DNA of 52,279 nt from Brevibacterium gallinarum (GTDB lineage Bacteria > Actinomycetota > Actinomycetes > Actinomycetales > Brevibacteriaceae): NCBI RefSeq assembly GCF_014836885.1, contig NZ_JACSPY010000019.1, forward strand, positions 1 to 52,279, given 5' to 3'. The position numbers and the translations under genes are program-made. The stretch's first letter is position 1. Each line of letters begins with the position of its first letter. Below are positions 33,558 to 42,686 of this stretch, piece after piece. The notes beneath the pieces were generated by a model that did not search any database, had not been told where the DNA came from, and saw nothing but the letters and a program-made list of their open reading frames with translations.

Positions 33558-36169
33558 CCCTCGCACAGGAGCTCGTGGCCGATGTGTGGGCGAGCGAATA
33601 CTTTCTTGAACTGCAAGATCGGCTAGAACGAGACGTCGCGCAAGCGTTTGTGCGGCAGCCGTCCGCTGAGGGATTGTCTCCGGCAGAGGTCAATGATCTA
33701 CTGAGGTTCGCAGATCTACTTTCATACGGCGACACCGCCGACGATCGGAACATGGCCTATCGGATCATCGCGCAAGTTTCGCAGTTGCATGCAATCGACT
33801 TCGAGCTGCGTGCCTACGCAACGGCGATCCTCTCCAAGCTCGGGAACTTTCCAGGGCTCGAGTACCTCCGAGAACTCGGCGGCGAACTGCCGGTACTACC
33901 CATCGAGCGTGAGATCGAGCGCCAGGCGAAGCTCCTTACGCAGAGCACGTCGGACGGCCAACTCGTGTTCACCGATGCGCAGTACGAGATCCGCCGTTCA
34001 TTGGCAACATCCGACTTCTTCAGTTTCTCGGGACCAACCTCAATCGGTAAGTCGTTCATCCTGAAGGACTACATCAAGAGCTTGCTCGAGACAGAGGAGC
34101 TTGCGGGCAAGGCGATCGTCGTACTCGTGCCGACCCGGGCGCTCATCACTCAGCTGGTCGATGACTTCCGACGAGAAATCACCGACTCCCGTGTCCACGT
34201 CGGGGCGTTCCCACAGACAAGCCCGCTGTTGCAGCGACGGTTCGATCGCTCGGTGCTCGTGCTTACACCTGAGCGCTTGATCCGCTACCTGTCGAGCGGC
34301 AACGTGCCAGTGCGCTACCTCTTCGTCGACGAGGCACAGAAGATTGCTGCGGTGAAGGACGAGCGCAGCTCGCTGTATTACCACGCGATTTATGAAACGA
34401 CTCGGCGGTACGCCACTCAGTTGGTATTTGCGTCTCCGAACATCCCCAATCCAGGCATCTTCCTCGAGATCTTCGGGCATACGGGGGAGGTGAGTCTGTC
34501 GATACAAGACCGGACTGTGTCTCAGAATCGGTACTACGTCAACCCCCATACTCAACAGGCGTCCTATTTCAAAGCTAGCTCATCGGGCGGTTCGCTCGAG
34601 GAGCACGAGCTCGAGCACCAACTTCCTGGAACCGTGAACGGTGTGCTGGCGACGCTCGGGGCGCAGGCCTCCAACCTGGTGTACTGCAATGGCACGGGTC
34701 CCACGGTCGAACTTGCGCTCGCCTTCGCGCTGAGCCGTCCGCTCGTCGCGCTAACGCCAGCGCTCGAATCGTTGATCGAGTTCGCATCGACTTCCGTGCA
34801 CGTGGATTACTACTTGATCACGTGCCTGCGTCACGGCGTCGCGTTTCACCACGGACGTATGCCTCACGAGGTGCGTGCGCGCATCGAAGCGATGTTCCTC
34901 GATGGCTCTAGCCCGCTGGACTTCATCTTTTGCACGTCAACCTTGCTTGAAGGCGTGAACCTCCCTGCGAAGAATATTTTCGTTCTAACTGAGAAGCATG
35001 GAAGTGCACCTTTTGAGCAGGTCGACTTCGAAAACTTGGTCGGTCGCGCAGGCAGGCTTACGCGCGAGTTCACTGGCAACGTGATCTGCGTTCCCGTGGA
35101 CAAGTCTCGCTGGACCGACAAAACACTCATCACCACAACCAGGCCATCGGAAGCGGTCAGCTTTCTCGTTGATAGCAACAAGCGTCGTACGAGCGAGTTC
35201 AACAACATCGGGCGGGTGCTCGCGGGAGAGGAAATCGCAAGTGGTTTCACGGTCGGGGCCCGCTCGAACCTCGCCACCTACGGTTCGCTGATCTTCCTGC
35301 ACCATCTTGAGAACAATGAGTCGCCCCTGGTTGCGAAGTTCCTTGAGAGGAGCACGAGCGGTGCCGATCAGTTGGCGGCGGCTACAGAATCGACTCGTGT
35401 TCCCGCGGCAGTGGTCCGGGCATCACCGTCGATCAAGCTGAACTATCAACAGCGTGCGCTGGAGTACATTGAGACTCATCGTGAACGCACGCAGCTCTTT
35501 CCTGACATTGAGCAGATTGAGATCGGGCCGATGCTGGAGCTCTTGTACGACCTCTACGGCTGGGAGAAGGAGGAATCGGGCGGAAGAGACCCACTCATAC
35601 CACCCGGTTTGATTCGGGCGGGATACGGCACCTCGCAGCTCAAGTACTGGGCGATGGTTGCAAACCACTGGGTCAAGGCTGAGCCGCTGAGCCGAATCAT
35701 TAGCTACTCAATCCATTTCCACCAAGACCGTGGGTACATCTGGTTCAAGCTGAACGGCGTGCCGACGAAGGAGGATTTCGTCCGTTCGCCTCGCCACATC
35801 AACATCATCATTGAGCAGGTGATGACCGATATCGAGAACGGCCTCCGACACAAGATCTTCCGCTACCTCCAAAATTTCTTTGACTTAAGTCGCCATGTCC
35901 TGGGAGATGCAGCAGCCCCAAACTGGGCGGAACTGATCGAGTACGGCACGACCGATCAGCGCTCGATATCCTTGCAAAATTCGGGCTTCTCACGCGCGGC
36001 CGCAAAGCTGATCATCGAAGAGTACATCGACTTCGTTTCGTTTGACGCGCGACACGAACTCGATGAGATCGACATCGATGCCCTCCGCACAGCACTGCCC
36101 GAAGGCAACGAGCTCGCAGAGGAAATCCGCAGTGTCATCGCGGGATTCGTCGAACTGGCGGACCCATAG
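33554..36169 (+). CDS. hamB: Hachiman anti-phage helicase HamB
   Basis: 871-residue superfamily 2 helicase that senses invading or damaged DNA and controls HamA. Walker A GPTSIGKS (160-167), motif Ia 'VLVPTRALITQLV', DEAQ box (259-262, 'LFVDEAQK'), motif V 'TSTLLEGVNLP' (461-471) and motif VI 'NLVGRAGR' (to 501) are all intact. The N-terminal 140 residues and the long C-terminal region are family-specific helical parts. GTG start overlaps the hamA stop. Full length with no frame break, so the system looks functional. GC content and codon use are less extreme than in core neighbours, pointing to transfer. Confidence 0.88.
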   Translation: MTLAQELVADVWASEYFLELQDRLERDVAQAFVRQPSAEGLSPAEVNDLLRFADLLSYGDTADDRNMAYRIIAQVSQLHAIDFELRAYATAILSKLGNFPGLEYLRELGGELPVLPIEREIERQAKLLTQSTSDGQLVFTDAQYEIRRSLATSDFFSFSGPTSIGKSFILKDYIKSLLETEELAGKAIVVLVPTRALITQLVDDFRREITDSRVHVGAFPQTSPLLQRRFDRSVLVLTPERLIRYLSSGNVPVRYLFVDEAQKIAAVKDERSSLYYHAIYETTRRYATQLVFASPNIPNPGIFLEIFGHTGEVSLSIQDRTVSQNRYYVNPHTQQASYFKASSSGGSLEEHELEHQLPGTVNGVLATLGAQASNLVYCNGTGPTVELALAFALSRPLVALTPALESLIEFASTSVHVDYYLITCLRHGVAFHHGRMPHEVRARIEAMFLDGSSPLDFIFCTSTLLEGVNLPAKNIFVLTEKHGSAPFEQVDFENLVGRAGRLTREFTGNVICVPVDKSRWTDKTLITTTRPSEAVSFLVDSNKRRTSEFNNIGRVLAGEEIASGFTVGARSNLATYGSLIFLHHLENNESPLVAKFLERSTSGADQLAAATESTRVPAAVVRASPSIKLNYQQRALEYIETHRERTQLFPDIEQIEIGPMLELLYDLYGWEKEESGGRDPLIPPGLIRAGYGTSQLKYWAMVANHWVKAEPLSRIISYSIHFHQDRGYIWFKLNGVPTKEDFVRSPRHINIIIEQVMTDIENGLRHKIFRYLQNFFDLSRHVLGDAAAPNWAELIEYGTTDQRSISLQNSGFSRAAAKLIIEEYIDFVSFDARHELDEIDIDALRTALPEGNELAEEIRSVIAGFVELADP

Positions 36170-36214
36170 TCGCTGTTGCAGTGGTGAGCGCATCGCGCCA
36201 GCACGTGCTTACCC

Positions 36215-36532
36215 TTCAAGAGACCGGATCTCGTACGCCTTCTTCCCGAATCCTGGCGACCGCCGCGCCCCGGAAGCAAAGTTTCGGGGTTGTGGTGGTT
36301 GACCTCGCGGCGCAGCCGAGCCAGCTCTTCGAGATCATCGGTGGTGGGCCCAATCTCCTCGCCGGCATCCCGGCGGGCCTGCTTGGCCCAGTTGTTCATC
36401 GTGTGCGCCGAGACTCCCAGCTTCTGGCCGACAGCCTCAGCGGCAGCCTACCGGGAGGATTTGGTGATCCTCCATCATCCGCGCCGCCCGGTCCTTGAAC
36501 TCCGGGGTGGAGAAACTCCTGGCCCCGCTCAT
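36215..36532 (-). pseudogene. IS3-family OrfA relic
   Basis: Starts like an intact OrfA ('MSGARSFSTPEFKDRAARMMEDH') with a ribosome-binding site before ATG 36532. A frameshift near 36450 then moves the conserved 'AVGQKLGVSAHTMNNWAKQARRD' and 'LARLRREVNHHN' to another frame, and homology fades before 36215. No orfB follows. It is a different IS3 subgroup from the element at 28.9 kb. Confidence 0.7.
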
Positions 36533-36698
36533 TGTCCGATCCTCCTGAATCAAGTAGGTCGGAACAAAACCCAGGACGGTTCACCTGAAGCCCTACGGAC
36601 TACAGGCCAAAACCCCTATCCTGTACACACAAAATGAGCATTAACCCCCGCTTTCGTCATTCACAGCAGGGTCAAAGCTGTTGGCCCAGTCAGTCCTT

Positions 36699-36726
36699 AC
36701 CAACACTTAAGAGAGTAAGTGTTGGT
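36699..36726. promoter_or_regulatory. 11-bp inverted repeat, probable operator
   Basis: ACCAACACTTA (36699-36709) and TAAGTGTTGGT (36716-36726), perfect, 6-base spacer AGAGAG. It ends 11 bases before the ATG of a Fic-like remnant, so it looks like an autoregulatory operator kept although its gene is broken. Confidence 0.6.
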
Positions 36727-36737
36727 CAAATCGGATC

Positions 36738-37002
36738 ATGGCATCAGCAGCGGAGATGGTCATTCCTGTCGTTCCGGTCTCATCCGAGACTCTCGACTGG
36801 GTGCCTCGTGCGCCCGGTCTGTACTCCCGTGCCGAGGTGCGACGGCAGACGGGCCCCTATGAGGCGACCGTCTCGGCGGCCATCACCAGCTGGGCGCCCC
36901 ACCTCACCAGTGAGATGACAGCCGACATCGAGGACGCACCGCGGCATCCTCGACGTCCTTGACGACTATGCCGCCGGGATCCGCCGCATCGCCGCCCACT
37001 GA
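36738..37002 (+). pseudogene. Fic-family remnant with internal deletion
   Basis: The first 67 residues ('WVPRAPGLYSRAEVRRQTGPYEATVSAAITSW') resemble the N-terminal leader of Fic/DOC-type proteins (R.QxRxxxGPYxAxVPAxI). The reading then shifts frame at about 36935 into a terminal segment 'RGILDVLDDYAAGIRRIAAH' ending at the TGA at 37002. The catalytic HPFxxGNGR region is gone. The identity of the C-terminal piece is uncertain. Confidence 0.5.
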
Positions 37003-37049
37003 CCGCACACATGGCTCTGTCCGCATTCCCCTCAGCAGCGAACCGCCAC

Positions 37050-37055
37050 TAATCT
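37050..37055 (+). promoter_or_regulatory. -10 element for a leaderless COG0523 transcript
   Basis: TAATCT ends 7 bases before GTG 37063, with no ribosome-binding site between them, so translation probably begins at the transcript's 5' end. Confidence 0.5.
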
Positions 37056-37062
37056 GGACACC

Positions 37063-38229
37063 GTGCCTCCCACGCAGACGACGACCAGCCCGCGGGCAAC
37101 GGCGGCAGATCAGCTGCCGAACGCCCGTGCCGCCGTGCCCGTCATCGTGCTCACCGGCTACCTCGGCGCCGGCAAGACCAGCGTGCTCAACCATCTGCTG
37201 CGCCACCCGGCCGCCCGCATCGGGGTCATCGTCAACGATTTCGGCGAGCTCAACGTCGACGCCGGACTCATCAGCGGCCAGGTCGACGAACCGGTCTCGA
37301 TCTCCGGCGGCTGCATCTGCTGCCTCACCGACGCCGGCGGTATGGAGGACGCTCTCATCGCCATGGCCGCACCCACTCTCGCCCTCGATGCGATCCTCGT
37401 CGAGGCGAGCGGATTCGCCGAGCCCCTCATCCTCGCCCGCATGATCTCCCGCTGGGGTCGTAGCCGCTTCCGCCTCGGCGGGCTCATCGACGTCATCGAC
37501 GCCTGCGAGCACTTTACCACCATCGACGACGGCGACCTGCCGCCGGTCCGCTACGCCGCGGTCACCCTCGCCCTGGTCAACAAGCTCGACCTCGTTCCCC
37601 AAGCCGAACGCGAGCCCCGCCTGGCCCTCATCCGCAAGCGGGTGCACGCCCGCAATCCACGGGCCGCGGTGCTGGGCACAGTGCTCGGCCGCATCGACCC
37701 GCACCTGCTCTTCGACGGGGCTCCCGCTCCCGAGGCGCCGGGCACGTCTGCAGACCGGTCACCTGACGGCGAAACGGGCTGGCAGCAGGGGGAGCTGCCG
37801 CTGCACGAGCTGTTCATGGAGGCCTACACTGCCCGCGACGATGCCATGTTGGCCGAACTGGACACCCCAGTCTACGACCACATCCATGCGCACGCCGTCA
37901 CCGTCGAAGTCCCCGGTGCCGTCGACGCCGATGCGGTGCTCGACCTGCTGGAGAACCTGCCGGCCGATGCCTACCGGGCCAAGGGCGTCATCGCTGTGCC
38001 GACAGGTCGCGGGACGCGCTCGTATGTGGTTCAGGCTGTCGGCCCGAACGTCTTCGCCGCCGCTTCAGACCGGCCGACTGAGGGCAGTGCGCTCGTCATC
38101 ATCGGCGCAGAGCTGGATGAAGAGGCGGCTCAGGCCGCGGCGACTGCCGCACTGGCCGAGCTGCCAGCGGATGGCCCGGCGACACCGGGATTGGAGCGGA
38201 TCCGCTCGCTCATCCGGCTGCACAGTTGA
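37063..38229 (+). CDS. CobW/COG0523 family metal-chaperone GTPase
   Basis: 388-residue G3E-family GTPase. Walker A is GYLGAGKT (32-39), the metal-binding CxCC (84-87, 'GGCICCL') is present, a Walker B-like 'ILVEASGFAEP' follows, and NKLD gives base recognition. The C-terminal CobW_C domain begins about residue 285. Members deliver zinc, cobalt or other metals to proteins; the metal is not visible here and I see no clear Zur-type operator. A dispersed-repeat variant (37729-37746) adds 'PEAPGT' in the linker between the domains. Stands alone and is immediately convergent with the RpiR gene (6 bases between stops). Confidence 0.88.
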   Translation: MPPTQTTTSPRATAADQLPNARAAVPVIVLTGYLGAGKTSVLNHLLRHPAARIGVIVNDFGELNVDAGLISGQVDEPVSISGGCICCLTDAGGMEDALIAMAAPTLALDAILVEASGFAEPLILARMISRWGRSRFRLGGLIDVIDACEHFTTIDDGDLPPVRYAAVTLALVNKLDLVPQAEREPRLALIRKRVHARNPRAAVLGTVLGRIDPHLLFDGAPAPEAPGTSADRSPDGETGWQQGELPLHELFMEAYTARDDAMLAELDTPVYDHIHAHAVTVEVPGAVDADAVLDLLENLPADAYRAKGVIAVPTGRGTRSYVVQAVGPNVFAAASDRPTEGSALVIIGAELDEEAAQAAATAALAELPADGPATPGLERIRSLIRLHS

Positions 38230-38235
38230 GCGGAC

Positions 38236-39063
38236 TCACTCCTCTTGGAGCATGCCACCGAGCACACCGAGCATCTGGGTGCGTGCCGCACGGCCGCGCT
38301 CACCGCGATGCTCGTGGAACACGTCGATGAGATTCTCGATGAGCAGCATGAAAGACGCCCGCGAGGTGTGCAGCAGCTCATCGTGGAAACTGTCGCTGTC
38401 AGACGGCAGCAGCAGAAGCACGTCGGCAAGATCGGCGACGGGGGAGCCGGCAAACGATGTCAGCGCGATTGCCGTTGCCCCGCTGTCGCGTGCACTGCGC
38501 ATCGCTTCGACCGTCGAACGATTGATCCCAGAGCCGGAGATGACAACGCAGACTGAATCTCTGCCGAGCTGGCGGGCGACAATCTGCTGAGCAACCGGGT
38601 CGGCGAAGTGCTCGGCTGAACGTCCGGCCGCCGTGAGCCGCAGAACGAGGTCGAGCCCGAGGGGGCTGGAGAGACCATTGGCGACGACGAGCACCCGGTC
38701 GGCGTTGTCGACGGCGGTGATGAACTGTTCCACCGCTTCCTCAGTCAGTGCCGAGACCGCATGCGGCAGCTGGGCGGCGAACCGCTGAGTCCGCGCACGA
38801 AGCTGGTCGAGTGCAGAGCCACTTGTCACCTCGGCTCCAGCGTGGGCCGAGGAACCGAGCGCGAGCTCTTGTGCGAGAGCGACCCGCAGCTGCGGATACC
38901 CGTCATAACCGAGTGTCTGCGCTGTGCGCACGACGGTTGAGCGGCCGACGCCGACCCGGGTCGCGAGTTCCTGTGCGGTGTTCTCGATGCAGGCCGCCGG
39001 GTCAGCGCGCACCGCTTCGGCGACCTGTCGCTCGGTCGGGTGCAGGGAGGGCGCCAGCGTCAT
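38236..39063 (-). CDS. RpiR-family transcriptional regulator (HTH + SIS)
   Basis: 275 residues. The N-terminal HTH_6 domain ('PTERQVAEAVRADPAACIENTAQELATRVGVGRSTVVRTAQTLGYDGYPQLRVAL') is followed by a SIS sugar-phosphate-binding domain ('VLVVANGLSSPLGLDLVLRLTAAG', 'VVISGSGINRSTVEAMRSARDSGATAIALTS'). It is the last gene of the phosphonate-type transporter operon, 22 bases after the second permease, and is likely its regulator, with a phosphorylated small molecule as ligand. The start is uncertain: no clear ribosome-binding site precedes ATG 39063, and a GTG three codons upstream is possible. Confidence 0.85.
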   Translation of the reverse strand: MTLAPSLHPTERQVAEAVRADPAACIENTAQELATRVGVGRSTVVRTAQTLGYDGYPQLRVALAQELALGSSAHAGAEVTSGSALDQLRARTQRFAAQLPHAVSALTEEAVEQFITAVDNADRVLVVANGLSSPLGLDLVLRLTAAGRSAEHFADPVAQQIVARQLGRDSVCVVISGSGINRSTVEAMRSARDSGATAIALTSFAGSPVADLADVLLLLPSDSDSFHDELLHTSRASFMLLIENLIDVFHEHRGERGRAARTQMLGVLGGMLQEE

Positions 39064-39085
39064 GATGCGCACGCTGGGCAGGGTG

Positions 39086-39946
39086 TCAGGAGCTCCGTTC
39101 CATGCCACGAGGTTTGGCTCCTTCCATGATTCGGCGGCGAATGGCACCGGAAATGGTGTCCATGAGCATCGTCGCCAGGACGACGACGATGAGCAGCATG
39201 CCTACAGTGTCCCACTGCCTGTAGTTGGTGTAGTTCGACAGCATGCTGCCGATGCCGCCGGCACCGATGAGACCGAGCACCGCGGAGGTTCTGATGTTGA
39301 TCTCGAAACGATAGAGTGCAAAGGACAGCAGTGATGCCTTCGCAGCTGGCCAGAGTGCCCAGCGAGCCACCTCCGCTGTGGATCCGCCGGCGGCTCGAAC
39401 CGCTTCAGCGGAGCCGTCCTGCACTGATTCGATTGTTTCGTAGACCCATTTGCCTTGGGTGCCGATGCCGGCGATGCCGAGCGCGAGTGCACCGGTGAAC
39501 GGCGTCAGGCCGGTGACGGCGAGCAGCAGAAGCGCGATGATCACCTCGGGTACGGCGCGGATGACGGCGAAGAGGCCGCGCAGCACGAACCTCAGCCAGG
39601 CCGGGCCGATGCCGTGCGCGGCGAGCATGCCGAGCGGGATTGAGATGACCACGCAGATGATCGCCCCGACCCATGCCATGGAGATCGAACGCCACGTCTC
39701 TTCGAGCGCACGCGGCAGCTTCTCCCAGTTTGGCGGGCCGAACATGAGCTGCAGGTAGTGCACGACCTGCGCGGGCACCCGGCCTAGATCTGTCCAGTCG
39801 ATGCGCAGACCGGAAGCAGCGGCAAGGATGATGGCGCCGACGATGACGGTGATGATCGTCTGGCGGCCACGGCTGGGGCGTGCCGGTGCCTCCGGTGTGG
39901 CCGTGTGTGCGGCGGGCTGGCGTGCGGTGGTGGTTGGAGCGCTCAT
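39086..39946 (-). CDS. Phosphonate-type ABC transporter permease (PhnE-like), second
   Basis: 286 residues with a hydrophilic N-terminal 28 residues and about six helices. The PhnE-type permease signature is 'GIAGIGTQGKWVYETIESVQDGSAEAVRAAGGSTAEVARWALWP' followed by 'FALYRFEINIRTSAVLGLIGAGGIG'. It overlaps the first permease by 4 bases. Two different PhnE subunits should form a heterodimer. Substrate is not evident from the permease alone. Confidence 0.9.
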   Translation of the reverse strand: MSAPTTTARQPAAHTATPEAPARPSRGRQTIITVIVGAIILAAASGLRIDWTDLGRVPAQVVHYLQLMFGPPNWEKLPRALEETWRSISMAWVGAIICVVISIPLGMLAAHGIGPAWLRFVLRGLFAVIRAVPEVIIALLLLAVTGLTPFTGALALGIAGIGTQGKWVYETIESVQDGSAEAVRAAGGSTAEVARWALWPAAKASLLSFALYRFEINIRTSAVLGLIGAGGIGSMLSNYTNYRQWDTVGMLLIVVVLATMLMDTISGAIRRRIMEGAKPRGMERSS

Positions 39947-40797
39947 ACCAGCCTCCGGCGCAGCAGGTTCGAGATGACTTCGATGATGATGACGACGACG
40001 AGGATTTCGAGGATGATCGCCGATACATCGTCATAGCGGAAGAAGGAGCGTCGTTCTTCGATGAGGCGGCCTATGCCGCCTGCGCCGACGAGCCCGAGGA
40101 TCGCGGAAATGCGAACGTTGAGCTCGAGGACGTAGAGCCATTGATTCGCGAACAGAGGCATCACCTGCGGCAGGGCCGTCAGCCGGTTGATCTGCAGCTG
40201 GCTTCCCCCGGCCGCTCGCCCGGCCTCCATGTACCCGTGCTCCGAAGAATCGATGGCCTCGGAGACGAGCTTGACGATGATGCCGATGTCGAAGAGGAAG
40301 AGCGTAAGCACACCAGGCAAGGCGCCGGTGCCGACCATGACAACGAGGATTGAGGCGTAGACGAGGTCTGGAATCGAGCGGATGACATTGATGACCGTGC
40401 GTACGAACGTGCGCACGGGCCAGGACGGGTTCGTTGGTTTGGCGGCCCACAGGGTCAGTGGCACTGAAACGAGCGCGGCAGCGAAAGCGCCGACGATGGC
40501 CATCTGCAGAGTTTCCAGCATCGGGCCGACGGTCCGCGGCAGAAACGCGAAGTTCGGCTGCAGCAGCTGAACGAACTTGTTCCAGCCGTTGCGCCAGTGC
40601 TGGACGAAGGCGCCCAGATCGATATCGACCCCGCCGATCCCCGGTGTGCAGGCAAGCACGGTGAATGCGACGAACGCCGCGGCGATGAAGGCTGTCCGAA
40701 CGTGGTTGCGCGGCTTCGGCGGCACGGTTGGCGTCGAACGCGCTGACGGCGCCGAAGATGCGTTTGCCGGGGCTGTGGCGGGGAGCTGGGAACTCAT
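39943..40797 (-). CDS. Phosphonate-type ABC transporter permease (PhnE-like), first
   Basis: 284 residues with the same architecture: '[65 protein letters not shown]' in pieces across the EAA loop, helices at about 35-55 and through the BPD_transp_1 domain. Overlaps the ATPase gene by 4 bases and the second permease by 4. Tight coupling indicates a fixed subunit ratio. Confidence 0.9.
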   Translation of the reverse strand: MSSQLPATAPANASSAPSARSTPTVPPKPRNHVRTAFIAAAFVAFTVLACTPGIGGVDIDLGAFVQHWRNGWNKFVQLLQPNFAFLPRTVGPMLETLQMAIVGAFAAALVSVPLTLWAAKPTNPSWPVRTFVRTVINVIRSIPDLVYASILVVMVGTGALPGVLTLFLFDIGIIVKLVSEAIDSSEHGYMEAGRAAGGSQLQINRLTALPQVMPLFANQWLYVLELNVRISAILGLVGAGGIGRLIEERRSFFRYDDVSAIILEILVVVIIIEVISNLLRRRLV

Positions 40798-41651
40798 GGA
40801 TGCTCTCCCAAAGAGGCGGCGTCGACAGGGTCGTCGCCGAGGGTGTCGCGGGCCTGGATCGGACGATCGTAGATCTCTTCGAACACCGCATCGGTGGCGT
40901 CTGCGGTTGGACCGTCGTAGACGATCTCTCCAGCGCGAAGCCCGATCATGCGGGTCGTGTACTGGCGGGCGAGGTCGATCATGTGGATGTTGACGAGCAC
41001 GGTTAGGTGCCGCTCGGCGTTGATGCCCTGCAGATCGGCCATCACCGCATGCGCGGTGGGCGGATCGAGGCTGGCAACCGGTTCGTCAGCGAGCATCACC
41101 TGCGGTTCCTGTGTCAGCGCGCGGGCGATGGCCACCCGCTGCTTCTGCCCACCGGAGAGCGCGCCGGCGCGACTCCATACCTTCTCCAGCATCCCGACCG
41201 AGTCGAGGGCGCGCAGTGCGAGGTCCCGGTCCGCTTGAGTGTGCAGGCCGAACAGGCTGCGATACCACGGCGTATAGGCGAACCGTCCGACAAGTACGTT
41301 GTCCATGACGGAGGTGCGCTCGGCGAGATTGAAGCCCTGGAAGATCATGCCGATTCCGCCGCGCGCTCGACGCAGGGCCGAACCGCTGATGGAGGTGATC
41401 TCGTGCGGACCGACGTGCACGGTGCCCTCTGATGCGGCGACGAGACCGTTGATCGTGCGGATGAGGGTCGACTTGCCCGATCCGGAAAGACCGACGATCG
41501 AGACGATTTCACCGGGGGCAATGCTCATCGACACATTGCGCAGCCCGCGCGTGCCGTTTGGATACGTCACGGAGACGTTGTCGAGTTCGATATGCCACGG
41601 TGCGGCGGCCGGATTGCTTCCGGTCGCCGCACGGCCCGCATCAGAGTGCAT
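40794..41651 (-). CDS. Phosphonate-type ABC transporter ATPase (PhnC-like)
   Basis: 285-residue cassette: Walker [11 protein letters not shown]-loop '[23 protein letters not shown]' (the PhnC-like FQxFNL..R.sV..NVL.GR string), signature LSGGQKQR, Walker B '[12 protein letters not shown]', and the H-loop region '[11 protein letters not shown]'. A 20-residue N-terminal extension is unconserved. GAAGAAGGG precedes the ATG. 45 bases after the binding-protein gene, with a small hairpin in the gap. Confidence 0.92.
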   Translation of the reverse strand: MHSDAGRAATGSNPAAAPWHIELDNVSVTYPNGTRGLRNVSMSIAPGEIVSIVGLSGSGKSTLIRTINGLVAASEGTVHVGPHEITSISGSALRRARGGIGMIFQGFNLAERTSVMDNVLVGRFAYTPWYRSLFGLHTQADRDLALRALDSVGMLEKVWSRAGALSGGQKQRVAIARALTQEPQVMLADEPVASLDPPTAHAVMADLQGINAERHLTVLVNIHMIDLARQYTTRMIGLRAGEIVYDGPTADATDAVFEEIYDRPIQARDTLGDDPVDAASLGEHP

Positions 41652-41696
41652 GCAGAATGCCCTTCTTCAGGTGCCGAGTCTGGGACGGCAGAATGA

Positions 41697-42686
41697 TCAC
41701 TGCGAGAACTCCTCGAGGATCTCGCCGTAGCGCTGAATCTGGTCTTCTTCCAGCTCAGTGGTCCAGTCGGAGAGGTTGACGAGATCCTGCATGACGGTCT
41801 TGGCCTCATCGGAGGAATCCGCGTAGTTGTCCATCAGATCGGTGAGATTCTTCTTGAGGTCCTCTGGCAGATCCTGGGCCACAGCAACTCCGCCGTTGGG
41901 AATCATGTCCGAGTAGGCGAAAGCGACCGCCTTATCGCCGATGTCCGGGGTCTCCTGGAGCACCTCTGAGCGGGCGTCCCAGAAGGCGAACCCGACTTCG
42001 GCGTCTCCGTTGGCCACAGCGATGACGGCGTTGTTGTTGCCCTCGACCGGGATCTGCTCGATATCGGAGTCAGGATTGAGGCCCTGTTCCTTCATCGCAA
42101 CGACCGGGTACTGGTAGCCCGCTGGCGAGGTGGTGGCCTGGACTGCGACCTTCGCACCCTTGGCCTTCTTGAGAGCTTCGAGACCCTTCGGTCCCTGTCC
42201 CGAGGCGCTGGAACTGGCCTCTTCGAGGCCGTTGCAGTACGTCAGCTCGGCATCTGCCGCCTGGTACGTCGCCTTGACCGGCTCGTCTTCGCAGTACTTG
42301 TCGGGTTCGTTGGTGACGGCCATCGAGGCGTAGGAGGTGGCTCCGAACCGGACGTCGCGAAGGATGAGCTCGGCGTTGTACTGGTTCATGGCGTTGTAGA
42401 TCGAGCCAGCATCGGTGATGATGACCTGCGCCTGGTCCGAGCCGAGGGCTTCGACGGTGGCGGCGTAGTCGTTGGCGACGACTCCGTTGACCTCAATGTC
42501 GAGCTCTTCGCTGAGGTACTTCGTCAGCGGGTCGAGGGCTTCAGCAAGATCTTCACCCTGAATGGAGGGGACGAGCGAGATCGTGATGGAGTCGGGGTTG
42601 TCGGATGCGCTGGAGGCTGAACCGCAGCCTGCTGCGGTGATGGCAAAGGCGAGTGCTGCGGTGGAAGCGAGCAGAGGACGGATCAT
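41697..42686 (-). CDS. Phosphate/phosphite/phosphonate-type substrate-binding lipoprotein (PhnD-like)
   Basis: 329 residues. The signal peptide ends in a lipobox ('AITAAGC', Cys at about 21), so the protein is probably lipid-anchored. PhnD-type sequence: 'ISLVPSIQGEDLAEALDPLTKYLSEELDIEVNG', 'QVIITDAGSIYNAMNQ', 'AVQATTSPAGYQYPVV', 'GDAEVGFAFWDARSEVL'. The ligand class is phosphate-containing by family; no residue allows phosphonate, phosphite or phosphate ester to be told apart. ATG 42686 overlaps the HAD gene stop (ATGA). Confidence 0.9.
   Translation of the reverse strand: MIRPLLASTAALAFAITAAGCGSASSASDNPDSITISLVPSIQGEDLAEALDPLTKYLSEELDIEVNGVVANDYAATVEALGSDQAQVIITDAGSIYNAMNQYNAELILRDVRFGATSYASMAVTNEPDKYCEDEPVKATYQAADAELTYCNGLEEASSSASGQGPKGLEALKKAKGAKVAVQATTSPAGYQYPVVAMKEQGLNPDSDIEQIPVEGNNNAVIAVANGDAEVGFAFWDARSEVLQETPDIGDKAVAFAYSDMIPNGGVAVAQDLPEDLKKNLTDLMDNYADSSDEAKTVMQDLVNLSDWTTELEEDQIQRYGEILEEFSQ

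Noticed and set aside
35956..36399. Minus-strand frame crossing the end of hamB as a gene
   Set aside because: Only its first part resembles an IS3 OrfA; the remainder is antisense to hamB and follows a frameshift, so it is treated as part of a relic.
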